Of a stretch of 64,000 bases of DNA, positions 24,026-34,599 are shown piece by piece. Source of the stretch: Dethiosulfatarculus sandiegensis. GTDB lineage: Bacteria; Desulfobacterota; Desulfarculia; Desulfarculales; Desulfarculaceae. A program made the translations under genes and the position numbers. Location: positions 303,479 through 367,478 of the forward strand of contig NZ_AZAC01000001.1 in assembly GCF_000931935.2 (NCBI RefSeq), written 5' to 3'. The first letter of the stretch is position 1. The number at the start of each line of letters is the position of its first letter. The notes below the pieces were generated by a model that worked only from the letters and a program-made list of their open reading frames with translations, did not search any database and was not told where the DNA came from.

Positions 24026-24307
24026 ATGCCCCGCAGTTTGCGCAAGGGACCGTTTGTAGACGAGCATTTAAGGATCAAAGTCCAAAACGCTCAGGATTCC
24101 GGATCCCGCAAGGTTTTAAAGACGTGGAGCCGTCGCTCCACCATCATGCCCGATTTCGTTGGCCTGACCTTTGCTGTGCACAACGGCAAGAAGTTCATTC
24201 CTGTCTTTGTCACTGAGAACATGGTCGGGCACAAGCTGGGTGAATTTTCCCCGACCCGCACTTTTTACGCCCATGCCGGCGATAAAAAGGGCAAGGTCAA
24301 GAAGTAG
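24026..24307 (+). CDS. rpsS: 30S ribosomal protein S19
   Basis: A 93-residue S19 of the 30S head, partner of S13 (33806). It starts [15 protein letters not shown] and has the [16 protein letters not shown] and [20 protein letters not shown] signatures. It is followed by rplV after 8 nt. Confidence 0.97.
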   Translation: MPRSLRKGPFVDEHLRIKVQNAQDSGSRKVLKTWSRRSTIMPDFVGLTFAVHNGKKFIPVFVTENMVGHKLGEFSPTRTFYAHAGDKKGKVKK

Positions 24308-24315
24308 AGGTCGGC

Positions 24316-24648
24316 ATGGAAGCGGTTGCTAAAGCAAAATACGTGCGCATCTCGCCACGAAAAGCCCGATTGATGGCCAAAGCCGTCCAGGGACTCAAGG
24401 CTGAAGAAGCGCTGAACAAACTCATGTTCACACCTAAAAAGTCAGCGTTTTTGTTCACGAAAGTGATCAAAAGCGCAGTTGCCAACGCCTCTCAGAACGA
24501 GGGTGCGGATGTGGACAGCCTCTACATCAAGCACGCCTATGTGGATGGAGGCCCCACCCTTAAGAGGTGGCGCCCCCGGGCGATGGGCAGGGCTTATGTA
24601 ATTCGCAAGCGGACCAGCCACATCACCGTCGTGGTGGCAGAGCGCTAG
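24316..24648 (+). CDS. rplV: 50S ribosomal protein L22
   Basis: A 110-residue L22 whose hairpin lines the exit tunnel. [15 protein letters not shown] near the start and the [15 protein letters not shown] segment before the C-terminal [10 protein letters not shown] are typical. It is normal in length and lies between rpsS and rpsC. Confidence 0.97.
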   Translation: MEAVAKAKYVRISPRKARLMAKAVQGLKAEEALNKLMFTPKKSAFLFTKVIKSAVANASQNEGADVDSLYIKHAYVDGGPTLKRWRPRAMGRAYVIRKRTSHITVVVAER

Positions 24649-24664
24649 CAAGGAGGAATGTACT

Positions 24665-25315
24665 TTGGGACAGAAGGTACACCCCGTTGGCTTTAGGCTG
24701 GGCATCACCCGCACCTGGGATTCCCGCTGGTTCGCCGGCAAGGACTACGCAGCCTTGGTCCACGAGGACAATCGCATTCGCGAGTTCGTTAAAAAGAGAC
24801 TAGGTCATGCGGGTATCGCCCGAGTCGAGATCGAACGAGCCGCCAACAGGGCCAAAATAAGGATTCACACGGCCAGGCCGGGAATCGTTATCGGTAAAAA
24901 AGGTTCTGAGATCGAAGCGGTCAAAAAAGAGCTTGAAGCAAAGATCCACCGCGAGGTTATGCTGGACATCTATGAAGTCCGCAAACCGGAGGTGAATGCC
25001 CAGCTCGTGGCCGAGAATGTGGTGGGACAGCTATTAAGGCGTGTTGCTTTCCGCCGCGCCATGAAAAGAGCGGTCATGGGAGCCATGAAATTTGGCGCCC
25101 AGGGCATCCGCATCCAGTGTGCCGGTCGCTTGGGCGGCGCTGAGATGGCCCGCCGTGAATGGTACCGCGAAGGTCGTGTGCCTCTGCACACCCTTAGGGC
25201 GGACATTGACTACGGCTTTGCCGAAGCAAGCACCACCTACGGCATCATCGGTGTCCAGGTGTTGATCTTCAAGGGCGAGGTCTTAGACGAAAAAGAACAG
25301 GAACAGATCCGCTAG
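24665..25315 (+). CDS. rpsC: 30S ribosomal protein S3
   Basis: A 216-residue S3 at the mRNA entry site. It has an N-terminal KH domain with the GxxG loop in [13 protein letters not shown] and a C-terminal domain with [20 protein letters not shown]. The start is TTG at 24665 behind AAGGAGG. It is followed by rplP after 27 nt. Confidence 0.97.
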   Translation: MGQKVHPVGFRLGITRTWDSRWFAGKDYAALVHEDNRIREFVKKRLGHAGIARVEIERAANRAKIRIHTARPGIVIGKKGSEIEAVKKELEAKIHREVMLDIYEVRKPEVNAQLVAENVVGQLLRRVAFRRAMKRAVMGAMKFGAQGIRIQCAGRLGGAEMARREWYREGRVPLHTLRADIDYGFAEASTTYGIIGVQVLIFKGEVLDEKEQEQIR

Positions 25316-25342
25316 GATCTTTTCTACAAAGGCTAGAGAACC

Positions 25343-25750
25343 ATGCTGGCACCCAAAAGAATAAGACACCGCAAGGTCCAAAAAGGCCGCATGCGCGGAA
25401 AGGCTCATGTGGGTAACACGGTTGCCTTTGGCAGTTACGGACTTCAGGCCACCGGCAGCGGTTGGATGACCAACCAGCAGATCGAATCGGCTCGTATTGC
25501 AATCACCCGTCATATCAAGCGCGGTGGTAAGGTTTATATCAGGGTATTCCCGGATAAACCCTATACCAGCAAACCCGCTGAGACTCGTATGGGTAAAGGT
25601 AAGGGAGCTCCCGAGGGTTGGGTGGCTGTGGTGAAGCGCGGTCGCATCCTTTATGAAATCGAGGGAGTGGACAGGGACGTCGCCAGGGAGGCTTTACGCC
25701 TCGCCGGACACAAACTGTCCTTTTCGACCCGCTTTGTTGAGCGTAGTTAG
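25343..25750 (+). CDS. rplP: 50S ribosomal protein L16
   Basis: A 135-residue L16, which positions tRNA in the A site and is required for late 50S assembly. It shows [16 protein letters not shown], the [19 protein letters not shown] segment, and the [12 protein letters not shown] end. It is normal in length, with rpmC following after 58 nt. Confidence 0.97.
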   Translation: MLAPKRIRHRKVQKGRMRGKAHVGNTVAFGSYGLQATGSGWMTNQQIESARIAITRHIKRGGKVYIRVFPDKPYTSKPAETRMGKGKGAPEGWVAVVKRGRILYEIEGVDRDVAREALRLAGHKLSFSTRFVERS

Positions 25751-25808
25751 TGGATAATCTTCGGCCTTTTACGTTGAGAGGCCGGGGCCAGAACAAGGAG
25801 CGAGCGAG

Positions 25809-26000
25809 ATGAAAGCGTCCGAACTGCGGGAGCTTTCCGCCGAGGAACTGAGGGAAAAGCTCAAGCACCTTCGCGAAGAGCACTTCAATCTTAAGTTCCA
25901 ACACGCCACCAGCCAGCTCGAGAACCCCATGCGAGTGGGCCAGACCCGTCGGGACATCGCACGGGTCATTACCGTGCTTGGCGAAGTGGAAGAGAATTAG
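25809..26000 (+). CDS. rpmC: 50S ribosomal protein L29
   Basis: A 63-residue, two-helix L29 at the tunnel exit next to L23. It starts MKASELRELSAEELREKL and contains the typical NPMRVGQTRRDIARV. It lies 36 nt before rpsQ. Confidence 0.96.
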   Translation: MKASELRELSAEELREKLKHLREEHFNLKFQHATSQLENPMRVGQTRRDIARVITVLGEVEEN

Positions 26001-26036
26001 GCATTTAGAGCCTTTCAATAGGTAGGGCGTATTGCA

Positions 26037-26300
26037 ATGACTGAAAAAACGCGCGGTAACGCCAAAACGCTCACAGGTATCGTTGTTAGTGATGCCATGG
26101 ACAAAACAATCGTTGTCCGTGTAGAGCGGTTGGTTAAACACCCCATCTATAAAAAGTATGTGCGGCGGCGCAAACGGTTCACCGCTCACGATGAACAGAA
26201 CGAGTGCCGTGTAGGCGACACCGTGCTCATCATGCAGAGTCGGCCGATCAGCCGCACCAAGAGGTGGCGGGTCAGCAAGATTTTGCAAAAGGTGGCCTAG
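26037..26300 (+). CDS. rpsQ: 30S ribosomal protein S17
   Basis: An 87-residue S17, a primary 16S rRNA-binding assembly protein. It shows the TGIVVSDAMDKTIVVRVERL strand pair, HPIYKKYVRRRKRFTAHDE, and the SRPISRTKRWRVSKIL end. It is followed by rplN after 30 nt, which begins the spc cluster. Confidence 0.97.
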   Translation: MTEKTRGNAKTLTGIVVSDAMDKTIVVRVERLVKHPIYKKYVRRRKRFTAHDEQNECRVGDTVLIMQSRPISRTKRWRVSKILQKVA

Positions 26301-26330
26301 TTAGGGTCACTTTCCAGGGAGCGATAAGCC

Positions 26331-26699
26331 ATGATCCAGCCGGAAACAAACCTTCTGGCGGCGGACAACTCAGGCGCCAAAAGGTTGTATTGCATAAAGG
26401 TGTTGGGCGGGAGCAAAAGACGCTACGCCAGCTTGGGAGACATCATTGTGGTCTCTGTTAAAGAGGCCCTCCCCAACTCCAAGGTCAAAAAGGGCGACGT
26501 CCTTAAGGCCGTGGTGGTGAGGACGAAAAAAGAAGTACCCAGGCCAGACGGCACCTACATTAAATTTGACGACAACTCGGCCGTCTTGATCAATACCGCC
26601 GGGGAGCCTGTGGGAACTCGTATCTTCGGACCCGTGGCCAGGGAACTCAGGGCCAAGAGATTTATGAAGATCGTGTCCTTGGCGCCCGAGGTGCTGTAG
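26331..26699 (+). CDS. rplN: 50S ribosomal protein L14
   Basis: A 122-residue L14 at the subunit interface, binding site of the silencing factor RsfS. It shows [20 protein letters not shown] and the end [14 protein letters not shown]. It is 81 nt from rplX. Confidence 0.97.
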   Translation: MIQPETNLLAADNSGAKRLYCIKVLGGSKRRYASLGDIIVVSVKEALPNSKVKKGDVLKAVVVRTKKEVPRPDGTYIKFDDNSAVLINTAGEPVGTRIFGPVARELRAKRFMKIVSLAPEVL

Positions 26700-26779
26700 G
26701 CAGTCAAGTAAAGACCGACATTTGTGCTTTCAAGGGGCCAAGCCAAAGGCTTTGTCCATAAAATACGGCAGGTAGGGCC

Positions 26780-27112
26780 ATGAAGGCGAAAGTAAAGATT
26801 AAAAAAGAAGACCGGGTGATGGTTATCGCCGGGCGGGATAAGGGTAAAGTGGGTAAAGTCATCCGCGTTTATCCGGAAAAAAACACCGCCTTGGTGGAGC
26901 GGGTCAACATGATCAAGCGCCACACCCGTGCCGGTCAAGCTCAGAGCGGACAGGGCGGAATTATTGAAAAAGAAGCCGCCATCTCTTTAAGCAACCTTAA
27001 GGTTATGTGTGACAAATGCGCCGGCCCCGTGCGCGTTGGACACAAAGTTTTGGAAGACGGCGTCCGGGTGCGGATCTGCAAAAAATGCGGTGAGCAACTG
27101 GAAGCCAAGTAA
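26780..27112 (+). CDS. rplX: 50S ribosomal protein L24
   Basis: A 110-residue L24, an assembly initiator. The KOW motif [20 protein letters not shown] is near residue 15-35. The C-terminus carries two Cys pairs (CDKC and CKKC), a zinc-ribbon form found in many bacteria. A hairpin-containing gap of 94 nt precedes rplE. Confidence 0.96.
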   Translation: MKAKVKIKKEDRVMVIAGRDKGKVGKVIRVYPEKNTALVERVNMIKRHTRAGQAQSGQGGIIEKEAAISLSNLKVMCDKCAGPVRVGHKVLEDGVRVRICKKCGEQLEAK

Positions 27113-27151
27113 GTAGAGTTCTCGAATGAGAGACTCTCTAACCGTGGGACG

Positions 27152-27180
27152 AGCCTGAAGCAGACTTCTCAGTTCAGGCT
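27152..27180 (+). promoter_or_regulatory. Hairpin in the rplX-rplE gap
   Basis: AGCCTGAA (27152-27159) pairs with TTCAGGCT (27173-27180), an 8-bp stem with a 13-nt loop, followed by TTAAC. In E. coli S8 represses the spc operon by binding near the start of L5 mRNA. Whether this is an equivalent site is not known. Confidence 0.3.
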
Positions 27181-27206
27181 TTAACAACGGAAAGCAAGGT
27201 AACAAG

Positions 27207-27746
27207 ATGCCGAGGCTGAAAGACCATTATTTCCAGCATTGCGTGCCTCAGCTGGTGGAGCAGTTTTCATACAAAAACCTCCACCAGGTGCCCAAGCTGG
27301 TTAAAGCTGTGCTCAATATCGGAATGGGCGAGGCAATCCAGAACGTCAAGTTGCTGGATAGCGCGGCGGAGGAATTGACTCTGATCGCTGGCCAAAAGGC
27401 CATGATCAACAAGGCCAAAAGATCCATCGCCGCCTTTAAGCTCAGGGAGGGGATGCCGATTGGCACCTCCGTAACTCTGCGCCATGACCATATGTGGTAC
27501 TTCCTGGACAAGCTCCTGCACATCGCCCTGCCGCGTGTGCGCGACTTCAGGGGAGTGAGCTCCAAATCCTTTGACGGAAGGGGCAACTACACCCTGGGTA
27601 TAAAAGAGCATATTATCTTCCCTGAGATCGATTACGACAAGATCGACCGCGTCAAGGGAATGAACATAACAATAGTGACCACGGCTGAGACCGATGAAGA
27701 GGGGCGCGCTCTTCTCAGGCTCATGGGCATGCCGTTTAAGTCTTGA
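27207..27746 (+). CDS. rplE: 50S ribosomal protein L5
   Basis: A 179-residue L5, binding 5S rRNA and the P-site tRNA. It has [17 protein letters not shown], the [20 protein letters not shown] segment and the C-terminal [20 protein letters not shown]. It is normal in length and is followed by rpsN after 20 nt. Confidence 0.97.
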   Translation: MPRLKDHYFQHCVPQLVEQFSYKNLHQVPKLVKAVLNIGMGEAIQNVKLLDSAAEELTLIAGQKAMINKAKRSIAAFKLREGMPIGTSVTLRHDHMWYFLDKLLHIALPRVRDFRGVSSKSFDGRGNYTLGIKEHIIFPEIDYDKIDRVKGMNITIVTTAETDEEGRALLRLMGMPFKS

Positions 27747-27766
27747 TAGGTGCAAGGAGGCTTGAG

Positions 27767-27952
27767 TTGGCCAAAAAGGCATTAATGAACAAGGCCCAGA
27801 TGAAGCCAAAATATGGGGTTAGGGAATATAATCGCTGCCCGATCTGTGGTCGTCCCAGGGCCTATATACGCAAATTCGGCATCTGCCGTATTTGTTTCAG
27901 AAGCATGGCACTGCGCGGGGAAATCCCCGGCGTGACTAAGTCAAGCTGGTAG
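27767..27952 (+). CDS. rpsN: 30S ribosomal protein S14, zinc-binding type
   Basis: A 61-residue short (type Z) S14. The Cys pairs in [17 protein letters not shown] and ICRICFRS bind zinc. TTG at 27767 is chosen because AAGGAGG (27754-27760) precedes it by 6 nt and the protein then opens MAKKALMNK like its family. An upstream in-frame start at 27743 would overlap rplE and is less likely. Confidence 0.95.
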   Translation: MAKKALMNKAQMKPKYGVREYNRCPICGRPRAYIRKFGICRICFRSMALRGEIPGVTKSSW

Positions 27953-27964
27953 GAGTGAGCTAAA

Positions 27965-28360
27965 ATGGCAATGTCCGATCCCATCGCAGATATGCTCACC
28001 CGTGTGCGCAACGCTTTCAGGGCCCGTCATGAAGAAGTTGATGTCCCGGCGAGCGGCCTGAAGGTCAATATAGCCAAAGCGCTTGAGACCGAGGGTTACA
28101 TCACCGGTTACGAAGTTCTGCCGGGCCAGAAGCAGGATACCCTGCGCATTCGGCTGAAATATCAAAAGGATAAAAGCGTCATAGAAGGCATTGAGCGGGT
28201 CAGTAAACCCAGTCGCCGAGTCTATGTGTCGCATAAAGATATACCTCAGGTCTTAAGTGGTCTGGGCGTAAACATTCTCTCCACACCCAAAGGCGTCATG
28301 AGCGATCGCCTGGCCAGACAGAACAAAGTCGGTGGAGAGATTCTCTGCGCGGTCTGGTAG
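27965..28360 (+). CDS. rpsH: 30S ribosomal protein S8
   Basis: A 131-residue S8, a central 16S rRNA-binding protein and in E. coli the repressor of the spc operon. It starts [17 protein letters not shown] and ends in the typical [10 protein letters not shown]. It lies 12 nt after rpsN and 14 nt before rplF. Confidence 0.97.
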   Translation: MAMSDPIADMLTRVRNAFRARHEEVDVPASGLKVNIAKALETEGYITGYEVLPGQKQDTLRIRLKYQKDKSVIEGIERVSKPSRRVYVSHKDIPQVLSGLGVNILSTPKGVMSDRLARQNKVGGEILCAVW

Positions 28361-28374
28361 GAAGGGTTTCAGCC

Positions 28375-28914
28375 ATGAGTAGGATAGGTAAACTTCCCGT
28401 GGCTCTTCCCCAAGGCGTGGAAGCGAAAGTCACGGGTCAGACTATAGAGGTCAAGGGACCTAAGGGTGCTCTGACCAGGACCTTTCACCAGGCCATAAAG
28501 ATTATTGAGGAAGAGTCCTCCTTAAGATTCGAGCCCCGTGAAGAGGGCAAAGACTCCTGGGCCCTGTGGGGCCTTTGCCGGAGCCTTTTGTTCAACATGG
28601 TCCAAGGCGTAAATGAAGGCTACACCAAGGTGCTTGAGATCAACGGTGTGGGTTATAAGGCCGAATTGGCCGGACAAACCCTAAAACTCGCCCTTGGCTT
28701 CAGCCACCCGGTTGAATTTGAAGTCCCCAAGGACGTTGCCGCCCAGGTTGACAAGGCCGGTCGAATCACCCTGACCTCCATTGATAAGGAGCTTCTGGGA
28801 CAGACTGCGGCCACAATCAGGGGCTTCAGGCCGCCCGAACCCTACAAGGGCAAGGGGATCAAGTACGCAGATGAAGAGATCCGCCGCAAGGTCGGCAAGG
28901 CTGGTGTGAAGTAA
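28375..28914 (+). CDS. rplF: 50S ribosomal protein L6
   Basis: A 179-residue L6 with two related domains near the sarcin-ricin loop. MSRIGKLPVALPQGVE and the C-terminal RPPEPYKGKGIKYADEEI segment are typical. The 149-nt gap to rplR contains small hairpins (for example 29018-29023/29035-29040) and no gene. Confidence 0.97.
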   Translation: MSRIGKLPVALPQGVEAKVTGQTIEVKGPKGALTRTFHQAIKIIEEESSLRFEPREEGKDSWALWGLCRSLLFNMVQGVNEGYTKVLEINGVGYKAELAGQTLKLALGFSHPVEFEVPKDVAAQVDKAGRITLTSIDKELLGQTAATIRGFRPPEPYKGKGIKYADEEIRRKVGKAGVK

Positions 28915-29063
28915 ATCTTCATTACGGCTCGGCTGATCAGGGGATATGAGAAATAGGCTCGGGTAAAGCGGATAGGGTCCTTAATAAGTCGAGGATCCCT
29001 GCTTTGCCCTCAAAATAGCCGCTTCAAATGATTTAGCGGCGGATATGAGAAGAGGTTTTGACA

Positions 29064-29432
29064 ATGGGCAAGACCAATCCCAGGAAAAAAGCCTGGTTGA
29101 AAAGAAAGGCCAGGGTCGCCAAAAAGCTCCACGGTACACAGGAGCGACCCCGCTTGACCGTCACCAGGACGCTGAACCATATGTACGCCCAGGTGGTGGA
29201 TGACGATAACGGTGTGACTATGGCTGCGGCCAGCAGTCGAAGCGCCGACATCCACAAGTTGCCCGGCCACAAGGGCAACGTGGCCACCGCCAAGGAAGTG
29301 GGCAAGGCCATTGCCGAAGCTGCTAAGGCAGCCGGTATCAAGGCAGTGGTTTTTGACCGCAATGGATTTTTGTACCACGGCCGTATAAAGGCCTTGGCTG
29401 ACGCCGCCCGCGAGGCAGGCCTGGAGTTCTAG
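29064..29432 (+). CDS. rplR: 50S ribosomal protein L18
   Basis: A 122-residue L18 that binds 5S rRNA together with L5. It shows [18 protein letters not shown] and the ending [23 protein letters not shown] at 29064 follows AGAGG at a good distance. A TTG two codons upstream is possible but less likely. rpsE starts 5 nt later. Confidence 0.97.
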   Translation: MGKTNPRKKAWLKRKARVAKKLHGTQERPRLTVTRTLNHMYAQVVDDDNGVTMAAASSRSADIHKLPGHKGNVATAKEVGKAIAEAAKAAGIKAVVFDRNGFLYHGRIKALADAAREAGLEF

Positions 29433-29436
29433 CCCT

Positions 29437-29988
29437 ATGCTGGACAAACGCAACAAACCGAACAGACAGAAAAAGAGAGACGGAGCCAGGCGCGAGCGCA
29501 CCGAGGATGAGTTCCAGCTCATCGATAAGGTTGTGCATATCAACCGGGTGGCAAAGGTTGTCAAAGGTGGTAGGCGCTTCAGCTTCTCGGCTGTGGTGGT
29601 CGTAGGTGATGGATCAGGCAACGTCGGTTGTGGTCTGGGTAAGGCCAACGAGGTTCCCGAGGCTATTCGCAAGGCCGTGGAAAGGGCTAAAAAAGATATG
29701 CAGCCCATTCCCCTGGTGGATGGAACCATCCCGCATCACGTAACGGGCAGGTTCAACTCCGGTAGGGTCTTGTTGAAACCGGCTCACCCCGGCACCGGTG
29801 TTATCGCCGGCGGCGCGGTGCGCGCGGTTTTGGAGGCCGCCGGTGTGACTGACATCCTCACCAAATGCTTGGGCTCCCACAACCCCCACAACGTGGTTAA
29901 AGCGACCCTGGAGGGTTTGCGGAACCTGCACAGCGCAGACCAGATCGCCAAAAAGCGCGGCCTGTCCGTAGCTGAAATCCAAGGCTAA
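29437..29988 (+). CDS. rpsE: 30S ribosomal protein S5
   Basis: A 183-residue S5 at the mRNA entry site, important for decoding accuracy. The N-terminal double-stranded-RNA-binding domain ([20 protein letters not shown]) is followed by the C-terminal domain ([19 protein letters not shown]). It is basic and Lys/Arg-rich in the first 25 residues. Confidence 0.97.
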   Translation: MLDKRNKPNRQKKRDGARRERTEDEFQLIDKVVHINRVAKVVKGGRRFSFSAVVVVGDGSGNVGCGLGKANEVPEAIRKAVERAKKDMQPIPLVDGTIPHHVTGRFNSGRVLLKPAHPGTGVIAGGAVRAVLEAAGVTDILTKCLGSHNPHNVVKATLEGLRNLHSADQIAKKRGLSVAEIQG

Positions 29989-30001
29989 GTGAGGTATTGT
30001 C

Positions 30002-30184
30002 ATGGCCGATAGAATTCGCGTTCAATTGATTAAAAGCGGCATCGGCAGGCCGCAGAAACATAAAGACACTCTGCGCGGTCTGGGCCTGACCAAGATGCAC
30101 AAGATCATGGACTTGGAAGACACTCCCGCCATCAGGGGCATGGTCTTCAAGGTCCGTCATCTGGTCAAAGTCCTGCCGGATTAA
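30002..30184 (+). CDS. rpmD: 50S ribosomal protein L30
   Basis: A 60-residue L30 with the typical [19 protein letters not shown] and a VRHLVKV ending. It is present in its usual place between rpsE and rplO; some lineages lack it. Confidence 0.96.
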   Translation: MADRIRVQLIKSGIGRPQKHKDTLRGLGLTKMHKIMDLEDTPAIRGMVFKVRHLVKVLPD

Positions 30185-30201
30185 GGGTTACGGGTGTTGC
30201 C

Positions 30202-30642
30202 ATGAAATTGAATGAACTTAAGCCCCCTGAGGGCTCTCGTAAAAATAGAAAAAGACTGGGCCGCGGGCAGGGGTCAGGCACTGGTAAGACCTCCGGTAAG
30301 GGCCATAAAGGCCAGAACTCCCGCTCCGGCGGCGGCGTCCGCCCCGGCTTCGAGGGTGGTCAGATGCCTTTGCAGCGCCGGTTGCCCAAAAGGGGCTTTA
30401 AAAATCCCTTTAAGGTAAAGGTGGCTGAGGTTACTCTTGCCCAGCTCGAACGCTTTGCCCCCGATAGTGTAGTCGACGCCCAGGCGCTGGCCGAAGAAGG
30501 CCTGCTCAAGGGCAAGTTCGACTGCATCAAACTCTTGGGCACAGGTGAGCTGAAGCACGCTCTGACTGTTAAAGTTGATAAAGTTAGCGCCGGTGCCAAG
30601 GCCAAAGTCGAGGCAGCAGGCGGTAAGGTGGAGTTAAGCTAA
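30202..30642 (+). CDS. rplO: 50S ribosomal protein L15
   Basis: A 146-residue L15 with the Gly/Lys/Arg-rich N-terminal extension ([20 protein letters not shown]) that penetrates 23S rRNA and the C-terminal globular domain. It is followed by secY with a 1-nt gap. Confidence 0.97.
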   Translation: MKLNELKPPEGSRKNRKRLGRGQGSGTGKTSGKGHKGQNSRSGGGVRPGFEGGQMPLQRRLPKRGFKNPFKVKVAEVTLAQLERFAPDSVVDAQALAEEGLLKGKFDCIKLLGTGELKHALTVKVDKVSAGAKAKVEAAGGKVELS

Positions 30643-30643
30643 A

Positions 30644-31957
30644 GTGGCCATTTCCAGCGGCGTTGGAAGTATTGCTCGCATCCCTGAACTGAAGCGGCGG
30701 GTATTATTCACTTTTATGATGCTGGCCGTTTACAGGGTCGGCTGCGCCGTTCCCACTCCGGGAATAGACGCCGCTGCCCTTTCTGCTTTCTTTGCCCAAC
30801 AACGAGACACCCTGCTGGGACTATTCGATATGTTCAGCGGCGGTGCCTTGGAGCGAATGAGCATCTTTGCCCTGGGGATTATGCCCTACATCAGCGCAAG
30901 CATCATCCTGGAGCTCCTGACTGTGGTTATCCCGCATTTGGGAGCTCTCAAAAAAGAGGGTGAAGCAGGGCGTAAAAAAATAACTCAGTATGCCAGGTAC
31001 GGCACCGTTGTCCTGGCCCTGATTCAGGGCCTGGGTATCGCAATCGGTCTGGAATCCGCCACCTCCCCCACCGGATCTCCCGTAGTTCCGGCTGCGGGAT
31101 GGGGGTTCAGGATTCTGACCATGCTTACCATGAGCGCCGGTACTGCATTCATCATGTGGATGGGTGAGCAGATAACCGAGCGCGGCATCGGCAACGGAAT
31201 CAGCCTTATCATTTTTGCCGGTATTGTGGCTGGAATGCCCAGCGGCATTGGCAGAACCTTCGATATGCTGAAAATCGGCGAGATGAGCATCTTCATGCTT
31301 TTGCTTTTAGTGGTGCTCATGCTGGCCGTGGTTGCAGCCATCTGCTTTGTGGAGCAGGGCCAAAGACGCCTTCCGGTGCAGTACGCCAAGAGGGTGGTAG
31401 GCCGTCGAATGTACGGTGGACAGACAACCCATCTGCCCCTCAAGGTGAATACAAGCGGTGTTATTCCGCCGATTTTTGCCAGCTCCATCATCATGTTCCC
31501 GGCCACAATCGCCCAGTTCATACAAATTGAATGGGTGCAAAAGGCGGCCAGTTATTTGACCCCCAGCAGCTGGGTGTATTACGTACTTTACGTTGGTTTG
31601 ATCTTCTTCTTCTGCTACTTCTACACTGCCGTGACCTTTAACCCGGCGGATGTGGCGGATAACATGAAGAAGTATGGCGGATTTATTCCGGGTATACGCC
31701 CGGGTAAACGCACTGCCGAATACATTGACAGGGTTCTCACCAGGATCACGCTGGGCGGAGCGGTGTATGTGTCTTTGGTTTGTGTGTTGCCGACCATTTT
31801 GATGAACGAACTAAACGTACCGTTCTACTTTGGCGGTACTGGCCTTTTGATCGTCGTGGGTGTGGCTCTGGACACCATGGCTCAGTTGGAGAGCCATATG
31901 ATTCAGCGCAGCTACGAAGGATTCATGAGCAAGGGCAAAAAAGTCAGAGGCAGGTAG
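30644..31957 (+). CDS. secY: Preprotein translocase subunit SecY
   Basis: A 437-residue, ten-helix channel protein of the Sec translocon. Visible are the first helix [19 protein letters not shown], the plug region after it, [13 protein letters not shown], and [20 protein letters not shown]. It works with SecE (4068). The start is GTG at 30644, directly after rplO. Confidence 0.97.
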   Translation: MAISSGVGSIARIPELKRRVLFTFMMLAVYRVGCAVPTPGIDAAALSAFFAQQRDTLLGLFDMFSGGALERMSIFALGIMPYISASIILELLTVVIPHLGALKKEGEAGRKKITQYARYGTVVLALIQGLGIAIGLESATSPTGSPVVPAAGWGFRILTMLTMSAGTAFIMWMGEQITERGIGNGISLIIFAGIVAGMPSGIGRTFDMLKIGEMSIFMLLLLVVLMLAVVAAICFVEQGQRRLPVQYAKRVVGRRMYGGQTTHLPLKVNTSGVIPPIFASSIIMFPATIAQFIQIEWVQKAASYLTPSSWVYYVLYVGLIFFFCYFYTAVTFNPADVADNMKKYGGFIPGIRPGKRTAEYIDRVLTRITLGGAVYVSLVCVLPTILMNELNVPFYFGGTGLLIVVGVALDTMAQLESHMIQRSYEGFMSKGKKVRGR

Positions 31958-32027
31958 TTACGGGTGGTTAGGGCCTGGACTCAGGGCCCTTTAAGTTGCA
32001 GGTACTTCTCTTCAAGGGAGCGGGAAA

Positions 32028-32669
32028 ATGAACATCATTTTGTTAGGCCCTCCGGGTGCCGGAAAAGGCACTCAAGCGAAGATGTTGATAGATGCCTACG
32101 GCATCCCCCAGATCTCCACCGGTGATATGCTGAGGGAGGCTGTAAAAAATCAGACTCCGCTTGGACTTGAAGCCAAGAAGTACATGGATGCCGGCAAGCT
32201 GGTTACCGATGAAGTCGTAATCGGTTTGGTCAAGGAGCGCATCGCCCGCGAAGACTGCGCCAAAGGCTTTATGCTCGATGGATTTCCCAGAACTGTGCCT
32301 CAGGCCGAGGAGCTGGACAAAGTTTTGGCCGACATGCAAAAAGGTATTGACCATGTGGTCAGCATCGAAGTCCCCAACTCCGAGTTGATGGGAAGGCTGA
32401 CCGGACGGCGCACCTGCAAGGCATGCGGACAGGGCTTTCATATGATCTTTGATCCGCCAAAGGTCGAAGGCGTCTGTGATAAATGCGGCGGGGAACTTTA
32501 TCAGCGCGACGATGATAATGAAGAAACCGTTTCCAATCGCTTGCAGGTCTATGAAGACCAGACTAAGCCTTTAATTAATTACTACCAGGAAAAGAGCCTT
32601 TTGCGTCCCATAGACGGTGTGGGAGCTATCAAAGAAATTTTTGAGCGCGTTAAGGCTGTTTTAGGTTAA
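32028..32669 (+). CDS. adk: Adenylate kinase
   Basis: A 213-residue cytoplasmic kinase converting AMP and ATP to two ADP. The P-loop [10 protein letters not shown] is near residues 7-16, followed by the AMP site ISTGDMLRE and DGFPRT. The LID carries CKACG and CDKCG Cys pairs, the zinc-binding long-form LID. It lies between secY and map as in many bacteria. Confidence 0.97.
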   Translation: MNIILLGPPGAGKGTQAKMLIDAYGIPQISTGDMLREAVKNQTPLGLEAKKYMDAGKLVTDEVVIGLVKERIAREDCAKGFMLDGFPRTVPQAEELDKVLADMQKGIDHVVSIEVPNSELMGRLTGRRTCKACGQGFHMIFDPPKVEGVCDKCGGELYQRDDDNEETVSNRLQVYEDQTKPLINYYQEKSLLRPIDGVGAIKEIFERVKAVLG

Positions 32670-32695
32670 CAAAATACATAGGCGCTTAAGCTGTT

Positions 32696-33442
32696 ATGAT
32701 TAAATTAAAAAGCCCGGATGAGATTCAAGCCATGCGCGAAGCTAACCGGGTGGTGGGCAAGGTCCTCCAAATGTTCCGTAAGGAAGTGGTGCCTGGAATC
32801 AGCACTGCCAAATTGGATCAGATGGGTGAGGAACTTTGCAGAAGCCTGGGCGCTGTCCCCGGCTTCAAAGGATATGGTGGTTTTCCGTATGCCACCTGCT
32901 GCTCAGTAAATGAACAGGTGGTGCATGGATTTCCAAATAAGCACTCGCTAAAAGAAGGCGATATCATATCACTGGACTTCGGCGCGGTGCTTGATGGATT
33001 CAATGGTGATGCCGCCATCACGCTACCGGTGGGTGAGGTCAGCAAAAAGGCAACTGCCTTGATGAAGGCCACCGAAGCTTCGCTCTATGCAGGTATAGAC
33101 CAGATGAAGGTCGGCAACCGCTTGGGGGATATATCCAATGCGGTGCAAAAGAGAGCGGAGTCAGCCGGTTTCAGCGTGGTAAGACAATTTGTGGGCCATG
33201 GAATTGGCCGTAAATTGCATGAAGACCCGCAAGTCCCCAACTTCGGGCCCAAAGGCAGGGGCGTTCTTCTTAAAGAAGGAATGGTCCTGGCAGTGGAACC
33301 CATGATTAATGAGGGCACCTGGGAAGTGGCTGTTTTAGATGATGGGTGGACGGCCGTGACTGTAGACGGTAAACTATCCGCCCACTATGAACATACTGTG
33401 GCGATCACCAAAGATGGCCCAATGATCCTCAGCCTGCCCTAA
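32696..33442 (+). CDS. map: Type I methionine aminopeptidase
   Basis: A 248-residue metalloenzyme that removes the initiator methionine. The metal ligands appear in SLDFGAVLDGFNGDAAIT, GHGIGRKLHEDP, EPMINEG and the final HYEHTVAIT. It follows adk after 26 nt. The usual next gene infA is not here. The 235-nt gap to rpmJ is non-coding. Confidence 0.97.
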   Translation: MIKLKSPDEIQAMREANRVVGKVLQMFRKEVVPGISTAKLDQMGEELCRSLGAVPGFKGYGGFPYATCCSVNEQVVHGFPNKHSLKEGDIISLDFGAVLDGFNGDAAITLPVGEVSKKATALMKATEASLYAGIDQMKVGNRLGDISNAVQKRAESAGFSVVRQFVGHGIGRKLHEDPQVPNFGPKGRGVLLKEGMVLAVEPMINEGTWEVAVLDDGWTAVTVDGKLSAHYEHTVAITKDGPMILSLP

Positions 33443-33677
33443 TTTAAGGGTCTACGGACAAAAGGGGTTTTTCACCTCGCTCCTTGAGCCGTGCCCTGGC
33501 GGGATGGGGTAGTAGTATTGGTAACGATCAACGGTTCTTTTTGGTTTGTTTTTTTAAAGCGTTAGGCTGAATCAAAAAGAAAAAAATTTTGCGGAACAGC
33601 TAAAATCATTTTTAGTGCGCTTCGCCAAATAATAATCCGGGTTAATCTAAACCCGGCTTAAGAAGAGGGCTAGACCC
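33443..33677 (+). other. Non-coding map-rpmJ gap, infA absent
   Basis: No IF-1 gene and no other convincing frame lies here. The gap holds an AT-rich inverted repeat TTCTTTTTG (33535-33543) with CAAAAAGAA (33573-33581) around a 29-nt loop, and a 7-bp hairpin CCGGGTT (33637-33643) with AACCCGG (33650-33656) about 20 nt before rpmJ. Confidence 0.5.
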
Positions 33678-33794
33678 ATGAAGGTCAGGGCATCAGTAAA
33701 ACGCATTTGCAGAGATTGCAAAATCATCAAGCGCAAAGGCATTGTGCGGGTAATCTGCAAGAAAAACCCGCGCCATAAGCAGCGGCAGGGATAG
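33678..33794 (+). CDS. rpmJ: 50S ribosomal protein L36
   Basis: A 38-residue L36 starting [21 protein letters not shown]11, C14, C27 and H32 form the zinc-binding (C+) pattern. The ATG at 33678 is preceded by AAGAGGG at about the right distance. The stop lies 11 nt before the rpsM start. Confidence 0.95.
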   Translation: MKVRASVKRICRDCKIIKRKGIVRVICKKNPRHKQRQG

Positions 33795-33805
33795 GAGGTA
33801 AGGTT

Positions 33806-34177
33806 GTGGCCAGGATCGCAGGCATAGACTTGCCGCGCACCAAGCGCATCGACGTTGCGCTTACGTATATTTATGGAATCGGCTCAACCTCGTCCAAGCA
33901 TATCTTGGCCGAGGCCGGGGTGGAACCAGGCACGCGCAGCGACCAGCTTACTGAAGACGAAGTCAATCGCATCCGCCAGGTCATCGACGCGGCTTTCAAG
34001 GTCGAGGGTGATCTCAGACGCGAAGTGTCCATGAACATCAAGCGTCTTATGGATCTGGGCTGCTATCGCGGCCTCAGGCACAGGAGAGGCTTGCCGGTTA
34101 ATGGGCAGCGCACTCAGACCAACGCCCGAACCCGTAAGGGCCCGCGCAGGTCGGTGCTCGGTAAGAGGAAGAAATAA
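33806..34177 (+). CDS. rpsM: 30S ribosomal protein S13
   Basis: A 123-residue S13 of the 30S head, bridging to the 50S. It shows [20 protein letters not shown] and the C-terminal [20 protein letters not shown]. The start is GTG at 33806 behind AGGAGG. Its stop overlaps the rpsK start by 1 nt (TAATG). Confidence 0.97.
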   Translation: MARIAGIDLPRTKRIDVALTYIYGIGSTSSKHILAEAGVEPGTRSDQLTEDEVNRIRQVIDAAFKVEGDLRREVSMNIKRLMDLGCYRGLRHRRGLPVNGQRTQTNARTRKGPRRSVLGKRKK

Positions 34178-34572
34178 TGGCTAAGGCGCAAAAAAAAGTC
34201 ACACGTAAGCGCAAAGAGCGTAAGAATATTCCCACCGGGGTGGCTCATATTCAGTCCACCTTCAATAACACGGTGGTGACAATTACAGACCCGGCCGGCA
34301 ACACGGTCTCCTGGTCTTCTGCCGGTGTGCAGGGTTTCAAGGGCTCCAGGAAGTCCACACCCTTTGCTGCCCAGCTGGCTGGTGAAGATGCGGCCAAAAA
34401 GGCCATGGATCATGGTATGCGCTCTTTAGAGGTCTATATCAAGGGCCCCGGAGCCGGACGTGAAGCCGCGCTCAGAGCTTTGAACGCCGCAGGCATGCAG
34501 ATTACTGTCATCCGCGACGTTACGCCTATTCCGCACAATGGCTGCCGGCCGCCTAAACGGCGCCGCGTGTAG
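34177..34572 (+). CDS. rpsK: 30S ribosomal protein S11
   Basis: A 131-residue S11 of the platform. It shows [20 protein letters not shown] and the end [19 protein letters not shown]. It is translationally coupled to rpsM by the TAATG overlap. Confidence 0.97.
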   Translation: MAKAQKKVTRKRKERKNIPTGVAHIQSTFNNTVVTITDPAGNTVSWSSAGVQGFKGSRKSTPFAAQLAGEDAAKKAMDHGMRSLEVYIKGPGAGREAALRALNAAGMQITVIRDVTPIPHNGCRPPKRRRV

Positions 34573-34599
34573 CTGTTAAAGATTTCGGAGGATTAGACT

